DNA of 64,000 nucleotides from Sinomonas sp. ASV322 (GCF_030908245.1 NZ_JAVFJJ010000003.1:62001-126000), one strand, 5' to 3'. Shown: positions 25,699 through 34,643, numbered from the stretch's first letter. The notes: generated by a model not told the origin, from the letters alone. Numbers and translations are program-made.

Positions 25699-27132
25699 TT
25701 AGGATTTCGCGACGCGCCGGACCGCGATGGCCAGGAACAGCTGGACCCTGTCGGCAGTCACGGCCGGATCGTAGCCCGTGAGCTCGGCGATCTGCGCGAG
25801 CCGGTACCGCACGGTGTTCCGGTGCAGGTTCAGCTCGTCGGCAACCGCCGCGACCGATCCGTTGAGGTTGAGGTACGCCTCGAGCGTGTGGACGAGCTCG
25901 GAGCCGTGCTGTTTGTCGAAGCGGACGAGCGGCCCGATGGCCTCCCCGGCCATGTCCGCGAGCGGGACGTCCTCGCTCGAGAGGAGGAGCGAGGTCAGGC
26001 TCAGGCGCTCGGGTTCGTTGACCTCAAGCCCCCGTGCGGCAGCCTCCTTGGCCTCGAAGTAGCTCCAGCGGAGCCCGTTGGGCTTCGTGTAGCTGCCGCC
26101 GATCCCGATCGTCGCGTGGATGCCAGCCTCGACCAGATGGTCCGCCAGGTTCCGTGCGAGCTTGGGGGCGCGGCCGCCGTCGTCCTCGATGACGACCACC
26201 AGGTCGTGGTCCACGATCGCGCTCACGGCGCCGTCGATCGCTGCGGGCAGCGTCGTGCCGCGGAGATTCTTGTGGTGCGCCGCCGATTCGGCGAGCAGCA
26301 CGACGTTGCGCTTCGTCGAATTGACGCCCACCCCAGCGAGGCGGCGGGACGCCTCGTCGGTGTCCAGGGCGCCGCGGACGACGTCGGCCATCACCTGCCC
26401 TGCGAGCGCTCGCTGGGCCTGACGCTGCTTCGTGAGGTTGTTGAGCTCGATGCTGATGAGGTTCTGGGCGTAGCCGACGATCCCCGAATCGTCGAACGGC
26501 TTCTTGGCCCACAAGGTGCACGCGTCGCGGCGGCCGGTCGGCACGGGGAACGGGACCCAGCGGTCCATCGTCGGGGCTCCGGCGTCCTTGCTGCTCGAGT
26601 ACAGCTCAGCGGTGAACTGCGTGAGGACGAGCTCGGTGCCGAGCATTTCCCCGAGGTGCTTGAGCAGCTCGGGGAGGCCGCCGCCAGTGAGAAGGGATCG
26701 GGCCAGGACCTGGTGGTCGGCGATGAGCTTCTCGAGCTTCGCGAAGTGGTCCGCCGAGTGGGAGTCCGCCACGAGCTTCCCGAGCGCGATGAAGGGCGTC
26801 TGATACGGGACCTCGATGACGGGCAGCCCCCAGCGGTTGGCCTCCGCTACGAGTGCGGGAGGGACGACCTCGTGCCCGAGCCCCACACCGAAGCCGATCC
26901 CGACGGCGCCCGACCGCTGCAGGATGCGGACGAACCGCCGCTGCTCCTCCGCAGTCCGCTGGCGCACGCCGGTCGTAAGGACGAGCTCGCCGCCGCTGAG
27001 GAACGTCGCAGGGTTTTCCTGTTCGGTGACCGCGACCCACGCGATCTCGCGGCCGAGTGTCGAGGTCGCGGAGCCCGCGAGAGAGAGCCCGAGGCCAGGG
27101 GCATTGAGCAGCGCGGAGAGGGTGAGAGCCAT
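25699..27132 (-). CDS. PucR family transcriptional regulator
   Basis: 477 aa. N-terminal PucR ligand domain (WVAVTEQENPATFLSGGELVLTTG), a middle GGDEF-like/CdaR part and a C-terminal helix-turn-helix (ELNLHRNTVRYRLAQIAELTGYDP), the PucR C-terminal signature. Divergent from the GABA aldehyde dehydrogenase and gabT genes, which it probably activates. The start ATG 27132 has a perfect TATAAT 6 nt upstream, so it is likely leaderless. The stop codon lies within a 32-bp repeat. Confidence 0.88.
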   Translation of the reverse strand: MALTLSALLNAPGLGLSLAGSATSTLGREIAWVAVTEQENPATFLSGGELVLTTGVRQRTAEEQRRFVRILQRSGAVGIGFGVGLGHEVVPPALVAEANRWGLPVIEVPYQTPFIALGKLVADSHSADHFAKLEKLIADHQVLARSLLTGGGLPELLKHLGEMLGTELVLTQFTAELYSSSKDAGAPTMDRWVPFPVPTGRRDACTLWAKKPFDDSGIVGYAQNLISIELNNLTKQRQAQRALAGQVMADVVRGALDTDEASRRLAGVGVNSTKRNVVLLAESAAHHKNLRGTTLPAAIDGAVSAIVDHDLVVVIEDDGGRAPKLARNLADHLVEAGIHATIGIGGSYTKPNGLRWSYFEAKEAAARGLEVNEPERLSLTSLLLSSEDVPLADMAGEAIGPLVRFDKQHGSELVHTLEAYLNLNGSVAAVADELNLHRNTVRYRLAQIAELTGYDPAVTADRVQLFLAIAVRRVAKS

Positions 27133-27138
27133 GCGTGG

Positions 27139-27144
27139 ATTATA
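27139..27144 (-). promoter_or_regulatory. -10 box of the PucR gene
   Basis: TATAAT on the minus strand, 6 nt ahead of ATG 27132. The palindrome AACGCGTT (27150-27157) just upstream is a possible operator. Confidence 0.6.
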
Positions 27145-27289
27145 GATTGAACGCGTTAGTCGATCGCACGATAAGTCATTCCTGGCCCAGTGCATTCGGC
27201 CATACTGGTTGTGGCGTGGGTCGCCTAGTCTCGTGGAGGGCCGAATGGCCGGACAGACTAGCTCACCCAGCCAACAAGGAAATGACACC

Positions 27290-28720
27290 GTGGTCCAGAC
27301 CCTGCAGAACTTCATCGACGGCGAGTTCGTGACCCCCGTCGGTGCCGAGGTCCTCGACGTCGTCAACCCGACGAACGGCGAGGTCGTCGCGAAGGCACCG
27401 ATCTCCGTGCTCGACGACGTCGACGCCGCGATGGCCGCCGCCGAATCCGCCTTCGCGACGTGGAAGCACGTGACGCCGGGCGAGCGGCAGCGCCTCCTCC
27501 TCAAGCTCGCGGACGCGATCGAGGCGGCAAGCGACGAGCTCGTCGAGGCTCAGCACCGCAACACGGGCCAGGTCCGCTCGCTCATCGCCTCTGAGGAAGT
27601 CGCGGCCGGCGCCGACCAGCTCCGTTTCTTCGCGGGCGCCGCGCGCCTGCTCGAGGGGAAGTCGGCCGGCGAGTACTTCGAGGGCCACACGTCGTTCGTG
27701 CGCCGCGAGCCGATCGGCGTCGTCGCGCAGGTCGCCCCGTGGAACTACCCGTTCCTCATGGCGATCTGGAAGATCGGCCCCGCGCTCGCGGCCGGCAACA
27801 CGGTTGTCCTCAAGCCTTCGGACACGACGCCCGAATCGACCCTCGTCCTCGCCCGCCTCATCAAGGACATCTTCCCGGCCGGCGTCGTCAACGTCGTCCT
27901 CGGGAACGCAGTGACGGGCTCGCTCATGGTCGGGCATCCGATTCCGGGCCTCGTCTCGATCACGGGCTCGGTCCGCGCCGGCATCGCCGTCGCGACCGGC
28001 GCCGCGAAGGGCCTCAAGCGCTCGCACCTCGAGCTCGGCGGCAAGGCCCCCGCCGTCGTCTTCGCAGACGCCGACCTCAAGAAGTCCGCCGCGGCGATCG
28101 CGGAGTTCGCGTTCTTCAACGCGGGCCAGGACTGCACGGCGATCACGCGCGTCCTCGTGGAGGAGCAGGCCCACGACGAGTTCGTCCGCCTCATGGTCGA
28201 GCACACGAAGACGCTCGAGACCGGCCACGCGAACGACGAAGAGAACTACTTCGGCCCGCTCAACAACGTGAACCACTTCAACGCCGTCAACCACGTGATC
28301 GAGTCGCTCCCGCAGTACGCGACCGTCGAAACCGGCGGACACCGCGCGGGGGAGAAGGGCTTCTTCTTCGAGCCCACGATCATCACGGGCGTCCACCAGG
28401 ACGACGACGTCGTCCAGAAGGAGACGTTCGGGCCCGTCGCCACGGTCCAGAAGTTCGCAACCGAGGCCGAGGCCGTCCAGCTCGCGAACGACGTTGAGTA
28501 CGCGCTCGCCTCGAGCGTGTGGACGTCGAACCACGGCCGTGCGATGCGGCTCGCCCGCGACCTCGACTTCGGGGCCGTCTGGATCAACACCCACATCCTG
28601 CTCACCGCGGAGATGCCGCACGGAGGCTTCAAGCAGTCCGGCTACGGCAAGGACCTCTCGATGTATTCGGTCGAGGACTACACGCGCGTCAAGCACGTCA
28701 TGAGCAACCTCGACGCGTGA
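27290..28720 (+). CDS. Gamma-aminobutyraldehyde dehydrogenase-like aldehyde dehydrogenase
   Basis: NAD(P)-dependent aldehyde dehydrogenase, 476 aa. The catalytic Cys is in FFNAGQDCTA and the general-base Glu in LELGGKAPAVVF; PWNYPFLMAIWKIGPALAAGNTVVLKPSD is the cofactor region. Length and sequence fit the PuuC/PatD branch that forms GABA from putrescine-derived aldehyde. Start GTG 27290 has AAGGA 9 nt upstream; ATG 27245 upstream is possible. Followed by gabT after 73 nt, so the pair would turn aminobutyraldehyde into GABA and then succinic semialdehyde. Confidence 0.85.
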   Translation: MVQTLQNFIDGEFVTPVGAEVLDVVNPTNGEVVAKAPISVLDDVDAAMAAAESAFATWKHVTPGERQRLLLKLADAIEAASDELVEAQHRNTGQVRSLIASEEVAAGADQLRFFAGAARLLEGKSAGEYFEGHTSFVRREPIGVVAQVAPWNYPFLMAIWKIGPALAAGNTVVLKPSDTTPESTLVLARLIKDIFPAGVVNVVLGNAVTGSLMVGHPIPGLVSITGSVRAGIAVATGAAKGLKRSHLELGGKAPAVVFADADLKKSAAAIAEFAFFNAGQDCTAITRVLVEEQAHDEFVRLMVEHTKTLETGHANDEENYFGPLNNVNHFNAVNHVIESLPQYATVETGGHRAGEKGFFFEPTIITGVHQDDDVVQKETFGPVATVQKFATEAEAVQLANDVEYALASSVWTSNHGRAMRLARDLDFGAVWINTHILLTAEMPHGGFKQSGYGKDLSMYSVEDYTRVKHVMSNLDA

Positions 28721-28793
28721 GCTCGAGCCCCTCCGGCACACGCGCAGCGCCGGGCACACGCCTTTGGCGCCCTAGAAAGGAGAACCAACACCC

Positions 28794-30152
28794 ATGGACA
28801 TCACGTACCGCCTCGAGCAGAAGCGCCAGGTCCTCAAGGACTTCCCCGGCCCCAAGTCTCTCGAGCTCGCCGCCCGCCGCGCCGCGAGCGTCGCGAAGGG
28901 CGTCGCCTCGACCGTTCCGGTCTACGTCGCGGACGCCGACGGCGGCGTCATCCACGACGTCGACGGCAACTCGTTCATCGACTTCGGCTCGGGCATCGCG
29001 GTGACGACCGTGGGCGCCTCGGACGCAGCCGTCGTCGGCGCCGTCAAGGAGCAGGTCGAGCACTTCACGCACACGTGCTTCATGGTCTCCCCGTACGAGG
29101 GCTACGTCGCCGTCGCCGAGAAGCTCAACCAGCTCACGCCGGGCGAGCACGAGAAGCGCACCGTCCTGTTCAACTCGGGCGCCGAGGCGGTCGAGAACGC
29201 GGTCAAGATCGCGCGCGTCGCGACGGGCCGCAACGCCGTCGTCGCGTTCGACCACGCCTACCATGGCCGCACGAACCTCACGATGGGCCTCACTGCGAAG
29301 GCCATGCCGTACAAGTACGGCTTCGGCCCGTTCGCGAGCGAGATCTACCGCGTGCCGATGAGCTACCCGTTCCGCGAGGAGAACGCCCAGATCACGGGCA
29401 AGGAGGCCGCCGAGCGCGCGATCCTGGCGATCCAGAAGCAGATCGGATCCGACCAGGTCGCGGCGATCATCATCGAGCCGGTGCAGGGCGAGGGCGGCTT
29501 CATCGTCCCGGCCGACGGCTTCCTTCCGCGCATCGCCGAGTTCGCGAAGGAGAACGGGATCGTCTTCATCGCCGACGAGATCCAGTCCGGCTTCTGCCGC
29601 ACGGGCGAGTGGTTCGCGGTCCAGCACGAGGGCGTCGTTCCGGACCTCATCACGACGGCGAAGGGCATCGCGGGCGGCCTGCCGCTCTCCGCGGTCACGG
29701 GACGCGCGGAGCTGCTCGACGCCGTCCACGGCGGCGGCCTCGGCGGCACGTACGGCGGAAACCCGGTCGCGTGCGCAGCGGCCATCGCCGCGATCGAGAC
29801 GATGGAGACGCAGGACCTCCGCGGCCGCGCCCGCGAGATCGAGGCGATCGTCAAGGGCCGCCTCGGCGCGCTCCGCGACGAGCTCGGCGACGGCATCATC
29901 GGCGACATCCGCGGCCGCGGCGGCATGCTCGCGATCGAGTTCGTCAAGGCCGGCAGCGCGACGACGACGAAGCAGCCGGACGCCGAGGTCACGAAGAAGA
30001 TCGCCGACTACTGCCTCAAGGAGGGCGTCATCATCCTCACGTGTGGCACGTACGGCAACGTGATCCGGCTGCTCCCGCCGCTCGTGATCGGCGACGAGCT
30101 CCTGGCCGACGGTCTCGACGTCCTCGAGGCAGCTATCCGCGCCAACTCCTGA
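28794..30152 (+). CDS. gabT: 4-aminobutyrate--2-oxoglutarate transaminase
   Basis: PLP class-III aminotransferase, 452 aa. VLFNSGAEAVENAVKIAR is the phosphate-binding region, FDHAYHGRTNLTM is typical for GabT, the PLP Asp lies in FIADEIQSGFCRTG and the PLP Lys in TTAKGIAGGLPLSAV. AAAGGAGAAC stands before the ATG. It makes succinic semialdehyde and glutamate from GABA. No succinate-semialdehyde dehydrogenase other than the preceding gene is near. A strong hairpin terminator follows. Confidence 0.93.
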   Translation: MDITYRLEQKRQVLKDFPGPKSLELAARRAASVAKGVASTVPVYVADADGGVIHDVDGNSFIDFGSGIAVTTVGASDAAVVGAVKEQVEHFTHTCFMVSPYEGYVAVAEKLNQLTPGEHEKRTVLFNSGAEAVENAVKIARVATGRNAVVAFDHAYHGRTNLTMGLTAKAMPYKYGFGPFASEIYRVPMSYPFREENAQITGKEAAERAILAIQKQIGSDQVAAIIIEPVQGEGGFIVPADGFLPRIAEFAKENGIVFIADEIQSGFCRTGEWFAVQHEGVVPDLITTAKGIAGGLPLSAVTGRAELLDAVHGGGLGGTYGGNPVACAAAIAAIETMETQDLRGRAREIEAIVKGRLGALRDELGDGIIGDIRGRGGMLAIEFVKAGSATTTKQPDAEVTKKIADYCLKEGVIILTCGTYGNVIRLLPPLVIGDELLADGLDVLEAAIRANS

Positions 30153-30169
30153 CGTCCGCGCACGGACCC

Positions 30170-30206
30170 GACACCGGCGCGCCCTCACCAAGGGCGCGCC
30201 GGTGTC
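30170..30206 (+). terminator. Terminator after gabT
   Basis: Perfect 16-bp stem (30170-30185 with 30191-30206) and a 5-nt loop. The next gene's -10 box starts 2 nt after the stem. Confidence 0.8.
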
Positions 30207-30207
30207 G

Positions 30208-30219
30208 TAGAGTCTGCAC
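30208..30219 (+). promoter_or_regulatory. -10 box of the universal stress protein gene
   Basis: TAGAGT at 30208-30213, 6 nt, ATG 30220; no ribosome site. The terminator stem ends 1 nt before. Confidence 0.55.
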
Positions 30220-31092
30220 ATGCGGTACGTCGTGGGCTACCAGCCAGATGAGCGCGGCGCGGACGCCGTCGCCCTTGGCATCGCGATCGCCCGAGCCCAG
30301 GGCGCCAAGCTCGAACTCATGCTCGTGCTCGGCGAGAACGCCCCGTACGTCGCGGCGAACCCAGAAGGGGCCCGTGTCAACGCGGAGGAACAGCAGGTCC
30401 TCACGGCCCAGCGGACGGCGCTCGGCATGGTCCCGCACGATGTCTCGGCCGAATTCCATGTGCGCCAGGGCAGCTCGTTCGCGGCGGTCCTTATCGAAGC
30501 CGCCGTCGAGTTCGAGGCCGCCCTCATCATCGTCGGGGCCGCGAGCAATGGACTCTTCAAGCGCTACACCGTGGGAAGCGTTGCGAATTCGCTCCTGCAC
30601 GCGTCGCCGATTCCCGTCGCCCTCGCCCCCCGCGGCTATCACCGCACCGCGCCCATCGAGCGGCTCACGGCCTTCATCGGCCGCCGCCCCGGCGCGGACG
30701 CCGCCGTCGACGTCGCCCTTGTCGCGGCGAGCCGACGCAATGTGCCGCTTCGCTTCGTCTCCCTCGTCGAACTGGACGAACGCGGCGAGCACGGCGAGAA
30801 CATCAACGCGGCGCACCGGCACGCGAACACTGTCCTCGAAAGCGCGGCGCACCGCCTGCCGCGCGGGCATGAGGCGAGCGTCGCCGTCGCGCACGGCCGG
30901 ACCCTCGAGGCCGCCGTCGACAGCCTCGACTGGCGCGACGGCGAGCTCGTGATCATCGGCTCGAGCCGGCTTGCGCAGAAGCGTCGAATCTTCATCGGCT
31001 CGACGGCCAACAAGATCCTGCGCGCGTTGCCCGTTCCGCTCGTCGTGGTCCCGCTCGAATACGAGGGCGCCGAGTCCCGTCCGCTCGGCTGA
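30220..31092 (+). CDS. Tandem-domain universal stress protein
   Basis: 290 aa with two UspA domains. Each domain has the nucleotide-binding G-x2-G-x9-G(S/T) end: GAASNGLFKRYTVGS near residue 107 and GSSRLAQKRRIFIGS near 247. A leaderless start is expected. It is likely an ATP-binding stress/dormancy protein; the actual function is unknown. Confidence 0.88.
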   Translation: MRYVVGYQPDERGADAVALGIAIARAQGAKLELMLVLGENAPYVAANPEGARVNAEEQQVLTAQRTALGMVPHDVSAEFHVRQGSSFAAVLIEAAVEFEAALIIVGAASNGLFKRYTVGSVANSLLHASPIPVALAPRGYHRTAPIERLTAFIGRRPGADAAVDVALVAASRRNVPLRFVSLVELDERGEHGENINAAHRHANTVLESAAHRLPRGHEASVAVAHGRTLEAAVDSLDWRDGELVIIGSSRLAQKRRIFIGSTANKILRALPVPLVVVPLEYEGAESRPLG

Positions 31093-31105
31093 GGCGGGCC
31101 CGCTC

Positions 31106-31249
31106 ATGGGGGAGACCCAGGATCTGGGCAAGCTCCGCATAGAGCAGCATCATGGTCGCATGGATTTCGCGTACGTCCCGCGGAGTGGCGCGCTGGGCGA
31201 GTTCGCCGTGGTCGCAGAGCGGACGACGACGGCTGGCGGCTCCGCGTGA
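31106..31249 (+). CDS. Small hypothetical protein, coupled to the next gene
   Basis: A 47-codon frame starting MGETQDLGKLRIEQHH and ending with a 4-nt overlap (GTGA) on the following membrane protein gene. No domain is recognisable and the ribosome site is weak (GGCGGG). Its existence rests on the overlap and coding-like third positions; it may instead be untranslated leader. Confidence 0.3.
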   Translation: MGETQDLGKLRIEQHHGRMDFAYVPRSGALGEFAVVAERTTTAGGSA

Positions 31250-32019
31250 GCGCCGAGTTTCACGCGCTGCCGCCTCGGGCGTTCCCCGACGACGCTGCGC
31301 GGGCGGAAGGCGTGGCTGAGGCGCCCCCGGACGGCCGGGGGGTGGGCGAAGCGGATGGACCGCCCCCGCGCGGCGCGCCGCCCGCCGTCGTCGTCCAAAT
31401 TCTCGCGACCGAACATTGGAGCCTCCTCGCGACGCGCAGCATGCTGTGGAACGAGCTCATGAGCCGCATCTCGATCCACCTCACCATCTCGTCGGCCGCG
31501 CTCGTGGTGCTCGCCCTCGTCGGGCAGGCCACCGGCTTCGGACCGGGGTTCTGGGTCATGGCGGTGGGGCTCTCCTCGGCGCTGCTCATCCTCGGAACGC
31601 TCACGCTGCTCCGCGTTGCCCTCGGAAGCTTCGAGGATTTTCGGCTCGTCGTCGGGATGAATCGCCTGCGGGGCGCGTACGCCGAAATTGAGCCGGCCGT
31701 CCTCGATCACTTCGTCACGTCCGCGCGCGACGACTTTCCGGGAGTTTCGGCGACCTACACGCTCGGAATGCGGCGCCCGACGTTCGTGCAGGCCTATTCG
31801 AGCACAGTGTTCTTCCTCGCCTGTTTCAACGCGATCGTGGCTGGGACCCTTGCGGCGGTCGTCGCCTTCGTGGCTGGGGGGCCGACGGCCCTTGTCGCGA
31901 CGCTTGGCTCTGCGGTTCTCGTGGCCTACCTCGCCGTGCACCGGTGGCTCACGCGCCGGATCTTCAAGGGTATGGGGGCGGCCTTCTTTCACGGCGCGTA
32001 CGGGAGTGACGGTTCGTGA
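31246..32019 (+). CDS. Hypothetical integral membrane protein
   Basis: 257 aa. About 60 polar, Pro-rich residues precede two hydrophobic pairs: residues about 83-102 and 107-128, and again about 190-212 and 215-232. The loop between them is soluble and charged (GSFEDFRLVVGMNRLRGAYAEIEPAV). No family is recognised. Start GTG 31246 overlaps the small frame upstream. The stop codon lies at the edge of a 19-bp repeat array. Confidence 0.65.
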   Translation: MSAEFHALPPRAFPDDAARAEGVAEAPPDGRGVGEADGPPPRGAPPAVVVQILATEHWSLLATRSMLWNELMSRISIHLTISSAALVVLALVGQATGFGPGFWVMAVGLSSALLILGTLTLLRVALGSFEDFRLVVGMNRLRGAYAEIEPAVLDHFVTSARDDFPGVSATYTLGMRRPTFVQAYSSTVFFLACFNAIVAGTLAAVVAFVAGGPTALVATLGSAVLVAYLAVHRWLTRRIFKGMGAAFFHGAYGSDGS

Positions 32020-32023
32020 GCGG

Positions 32024-32141
32024 CATAGCCGTCCCCTCCGCCGCATGACCGTCTGTGCGCGGCATGACCGTCGGTGCGCGGCATAACCGTCCCTTATTTC
32101 GCGACGCAAGGGACGGTTATGGCGCTCAGAGACGGTTATCC
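32024..32141. repeat. 19-bp repeat array with mirrored arms (CATAACCGTCC family), copy 1
   Basis: CAT(A/G)(A/G)CCGTC words at 32024, 32044, 32063 and 32082 (periods 20, 19, 19), then the reverse complement GACGGTTAT ending at 32121 and 32140. The central arms pair at 17 of 18. The same design is found at 33240, on the other side of the next gene. Confidence 0.88.
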
Positions 32142-32235
32142 CGGCGGAGGCGGGTTGCCCCGCGAGAGCGCATGCGTGTGGCCCCTCCGGACGTTATCCA
32201 CATAGCGCCGTTGGGCCGCGCATGGAGAGCATCTG

Positions 32236-33255
32236 ATGGGCGAGACTGCGCTCATGGCATCCCACGAGCTCACGACATTGCTTGACACACGATGGCCCGC
32301 GCTTCGAGTGGCCTCCTCGGAACAGCTCAGAGTCGCCGGCCTCGACAGCCGCGCGCTGGCCGCGGCCGTGCGGGACCGGATCCTGGTCCGCATCCGGCGG
32401 GGTGTCTACGTTCGCCGGCCTCTTTGGCAATCGCTGGCCCCGTGGGAGCGCGACCAGTTGCGCGTCGAGGCGCATTGGCTCGCGACAGGCGGCTCGTCCG
32501 TCTACAGCCACGTCTCGGCGGCGCGGCTGCTGGGGTGCTCAACGTGGGAGAGCGGTCCGGCGATCCATGTCACCGTGCCGTATTCGGTGTCCCGCGCGAG
32601 CCACGGCGGAGACGTGGCTCCCCATCGGTTCGCTGTGGGGGACGACGACGTCGTCGAGGTCCCGCTCGGATGGGGGCAGATCGCCCGGGCCACGTCCCTC
32701 GACCGCACGGTGGCAGACTGCGCGAGGTCGCTCGACATCGAGCGGGCGGCGGTCGTGGGCGATCACGCGCTACGGCTCGGAGCGAGCCTCGACGGCATCC
32801 GCGCCGCGGCTGACCGTACCGGCGCCATCCGAGGCGCCCGCCGCGTCGAGCGGCTCGTTGGCCTGCTCGACGGTCGGTCGGAGTCGCCCGGAGAAACCCG
32901 CACCCGGTTGGCACTCCTGGCCGCGGGCCTCCCCGCGCCTGAACTTCAGTTCGAGATTTCCACCGGGGAGGGCCGCTTCCGGGCCGACTTCGCCTGGCCC
33001 GATGTGCTCGTGATCCTCGAGTTCGACGGCGAGGCCAAATACTTCGACTATCGCCCGACCGATGTTGCACTTCGGGCAGAGCGGAGGCGGGAGAATGCGA
33101 TCGTCGACGAGGGCTGGACCCTCGTCCGCGCCAGGTGGGCCGATCTATCGATTCCCGGCGCGATCCCGGCCAAGGTTCTCGCCGCGTTCGAACGGGCCCG
33201 GCGGCTCGCTGGCTCCCGTCCTCCCGGCCTCCGTGGCAGCATGACCGTCGGATAA
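32236..33255 (+). CDS. AbiEi/DUF559-type protein (winged helix plus endonuclease-like C-terminus)
   Basis: 339 aa. The N-terminus looks like an AbiEi_4 winged-helix antitoxin domain (SSEQLRVAGLDSRALAAAVRDRILVRIRRGVYV), the C-terminal part like DUF559 with a restriction-like active site: E in SPGETRTRL, D in FRADFAWPD, and E-x-D-x-E-x-K in ILEFDGEAKYF. Such proteins are common in actinobacteria and no AbiEii toxin is present. GGAGAG lies 6 nt before ATG 32236. The last four residues (MTVG) come from the 19-bp repeat that follows. Flanking by the same repeat in the same orientation is noteworthy. Role unknown. Confidence 0.7.
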   Translation: MGETALMASHELTTLLDTRWPALRVASSEQLRVAGLDSRALAAAVRDRILVRIRRGVYVRRPLWQSLAPWERDQLRVEAHWLATGGSSVYSHVSAARLLGCSTWESGPAIHVTVPYSVSRASHGGDVAPHRFAVGDDDVVEVPLGWGQIARATSLDRTVADCARSLDIERAAVVGDHALRLGASLDGIRAAADRTGAIRGARRVERLVGLLDGRSESPGETRTRLALLAAGLPAPELQFEISTGEGRFRADFAWPDVLVILEFDGEAKYFDYRPTDVALRAERRRENAIVDEGWTLVRARWADLSIPGAIPAKVLAAFERARRLAGSRPPGLRGSMTVG

Positions 33256-33336
33256 GGCCATAACCGTCGGTTGGCGGCATAACCGTCCCCTGGTCCGCGG
33301 CGCAAGGGACGGTTATGCCGCTCAGGGACGGCTGTG
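33240..33336. repeat. 19-bp repeat array with mirrored arms (CATAACCGTCC family), copy 2
   Basis: CATGACCGTC/CATAACCGTC words at 33240, 33259 and 33278 (period 19), then reverse complements ending at 33317 and 33336. The central arms GCGGCATAACCGTCCC and GGGACGGTTATGCCGC pair perfectly. The array provides the stop codon of the preceding gene. Confidence 0.9.
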
Positions 33337-33380
33337 CCGCTTGCCCGTGGCCGAACCGCGAGGCGGTCATGTGGCGCGAG

Positions 33381-33479
33381 GCGGAGAAGCGGCTGCGCGA
33401 GGCCCGCAGGAAGGAGCACGAGCGGTTGCGGGATGCGCGCGGGAAGGAGCGCGAGCGGTTGCGGGACGCGCGCGGGAAG
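33381..33479. repeat. Three 33-bp tandem units, coiled-coil coding on the plus strand
   Basis: Units 33381-33413, 33414-33446 and 33447-33479. On the plus strand they read as 11-residue repeats of the type E-x-E-R-L-R-D-A-R-G-K in a frame of uncertain status (33315 onwards). On the minus strand this is downstream of the RarD gene. No gene is called. Confidence 0.75.
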
Positions 33480-33512
33480 CCGGCCAAGGCCAACCGCCGA
33501 ACGGGGCCCACG

Positions 33513-33612
33513 CTGCCGTGGCCCTCGCGCCCGCGCCCACGCCGCCGCGGCCCTCGCGCCCGCGCCTACACGCCCGCGCTGCCGTGGCTCTCGCGCCGTG
33601 GCCCTCGCGCCT
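33513..33612. repeat. Degenerate GTGGCCCTCGCGCC repeats
   Basis: Four near copies of GTGGCCCTCGCGCC at about 33517, 33547, 33582 and 33598, with intervening GCGCC(T/C)AC words, ending at the stop codon of the RarD gene. Nothing else is seen in 33337-33616. Confidence 0.6.
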
Positions 33613-33616
33613 GGGC

Positions 33617-34630
33617 CTACGCCGCGGCGGAAGCCGCCTCGGCGCGCGCCTGCGCCGCGCGGAGGGCCGTGCGGCGGCGGCTCGTTGCGAGCAGCATGTC
33701 CGCCGTGAGCACGACGAGCGCGAGCCACACGATCCCGAAGCCGACCCACCGCTCGGGGCCCATGTGCTCGCCGAGCACGGTCGTCGCGAGGATGAACTGG
33801 AGCAGCGGCGCCATGTACTGCAGCAGGCCGATCGTCGTCATCGGCAGGCGCCGGGCTGCCGCGCCGAAGAAGAGCAGCGGAACGGCCGTGACGACGCCGC
33901 TCGCCGCGAGCAGTCCGAAATGGCCCGCGCCGTGGCCGAACAGCGTGAGGGATCCCGCGGCCGCGAGCCAGCCGATCGCCGCGAGGGCGACCGGCGCGAG
34001 CACGACGGTCTCGACCGTGAGGCTCGTGACCGCCGTGACCGTCGCCCCGACGCGGTTCTTGACGAGCCCGTAGAAGCCGAAGCTGAACGCGAGGATGAGG
34101 GCGATCCACGGCATCCGGCCGTACGCGAGCGCGAGTACGAGGACGGCGACGAAGCCGATCGCGACGGCCGCCCATTGGAGCGGCCGGAGGCGTTCCTTCA
34201 GCACGAGCACGCCGAGAAGCACGCTCACGAGCGGGTTGATGAAGTACCCCAGCGAGGCCTCGATGGCCTGCCCGCTCAGGACGCCATACGTGTACGTGAG
34301 CCAGTTGACGGCAATGAGGGCGGCCGCGAGCGAGAGGGCGCCGAACGTCCGGCCCGAGCGGAGAGCCGCCCCGAGCGCGCCCCACGAGCGTGTCGCGGCG
34401 ATGAGCACGAGGCACACGACGACGGAGAACACGACCCGGTCCGAAACGATCTCCACCGGTCCTGCCGGCACGAGCGTCATGAAGTACAGCGGAAGCAGCC
34501 CCCACAGCCCATAGGCCCCGATCCCGTAGAGCAGGCCGGCGGTCGCCGACGAGGCCGCGCGGTTCGGCCCCTCGGCGCTCGGGCCGGCTGGTGGGGCCGT
34601 TGTCGGATCGGAGGGGGCGTCGGGCTTCAC
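33617..34630 (-). CDS. rarD: RarD-type EamA transporter
   Basis: 337-aa drug/metabolite superfamily permease with ten predicted spans. The RarD mark GIGAYGLWGLLPLYFMTL is at the first span, then VEIVSDRVVFS, SLGYFINPLVSVLLGVLVLKERLRPLQW and the second EamA half ending in LQYMAPLLQFILA. Likely exports a small hydrophilic compound; RarD was first tied to chloramphenicol sensitivity but its substrate is unknown. Start taken at GTG 34630, 7 nt after TACGGT; GTG 34636 is the alternative. The Ala-rich C-terminus abuts a repeat region. Confidence 0.85.
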   Translation of the reverse strand: MKPDAPSDPTTAPPAGPSAEGPNRAASSATAGLLYGIGAYGLWGLLPLYFMTLVPAGPVEIVSDRVVFSVVVCLVLIAATRSWGALGAALRSGRTFGALSLAAALIAVNWLTYTYGVLSGQAIEASLGYFINPLVSVLLGVLVLKERLRPLQWAAVAIGFVAVLVLALAYGRMPWIALILAFSFGFYGLVKNRVGATVTAVTSLTVETVVLAPVALAAIGWLAAAGSLTLFGHGAGHFGLLAASGVVTAVPLLFFGAAARRLPMTTIGLLQYMAPLLQFILATTVLGEHMGPERWVGFGIVWLALVVLTADMLLATSRRRTALRAAQARAEAASAAA

Positions 34631-34637
34631 GGTCACG

Positions 34638-34643
34638 ACCGTA
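34638..34643 (-). promoter_or_regulatory. -10 box of the RarD gene
   Basis: TACGGT on the minus strand, 7 nt ahead of GTG 34630. Confidence 0.4.

Noticed and set aside
32236-33255. Type IV AbiE toxin-antitoxin system
   Set aside because: Only the AbiEi-like half is present, fused to a DUF559 domain; there is no AbiEii toxin gene.
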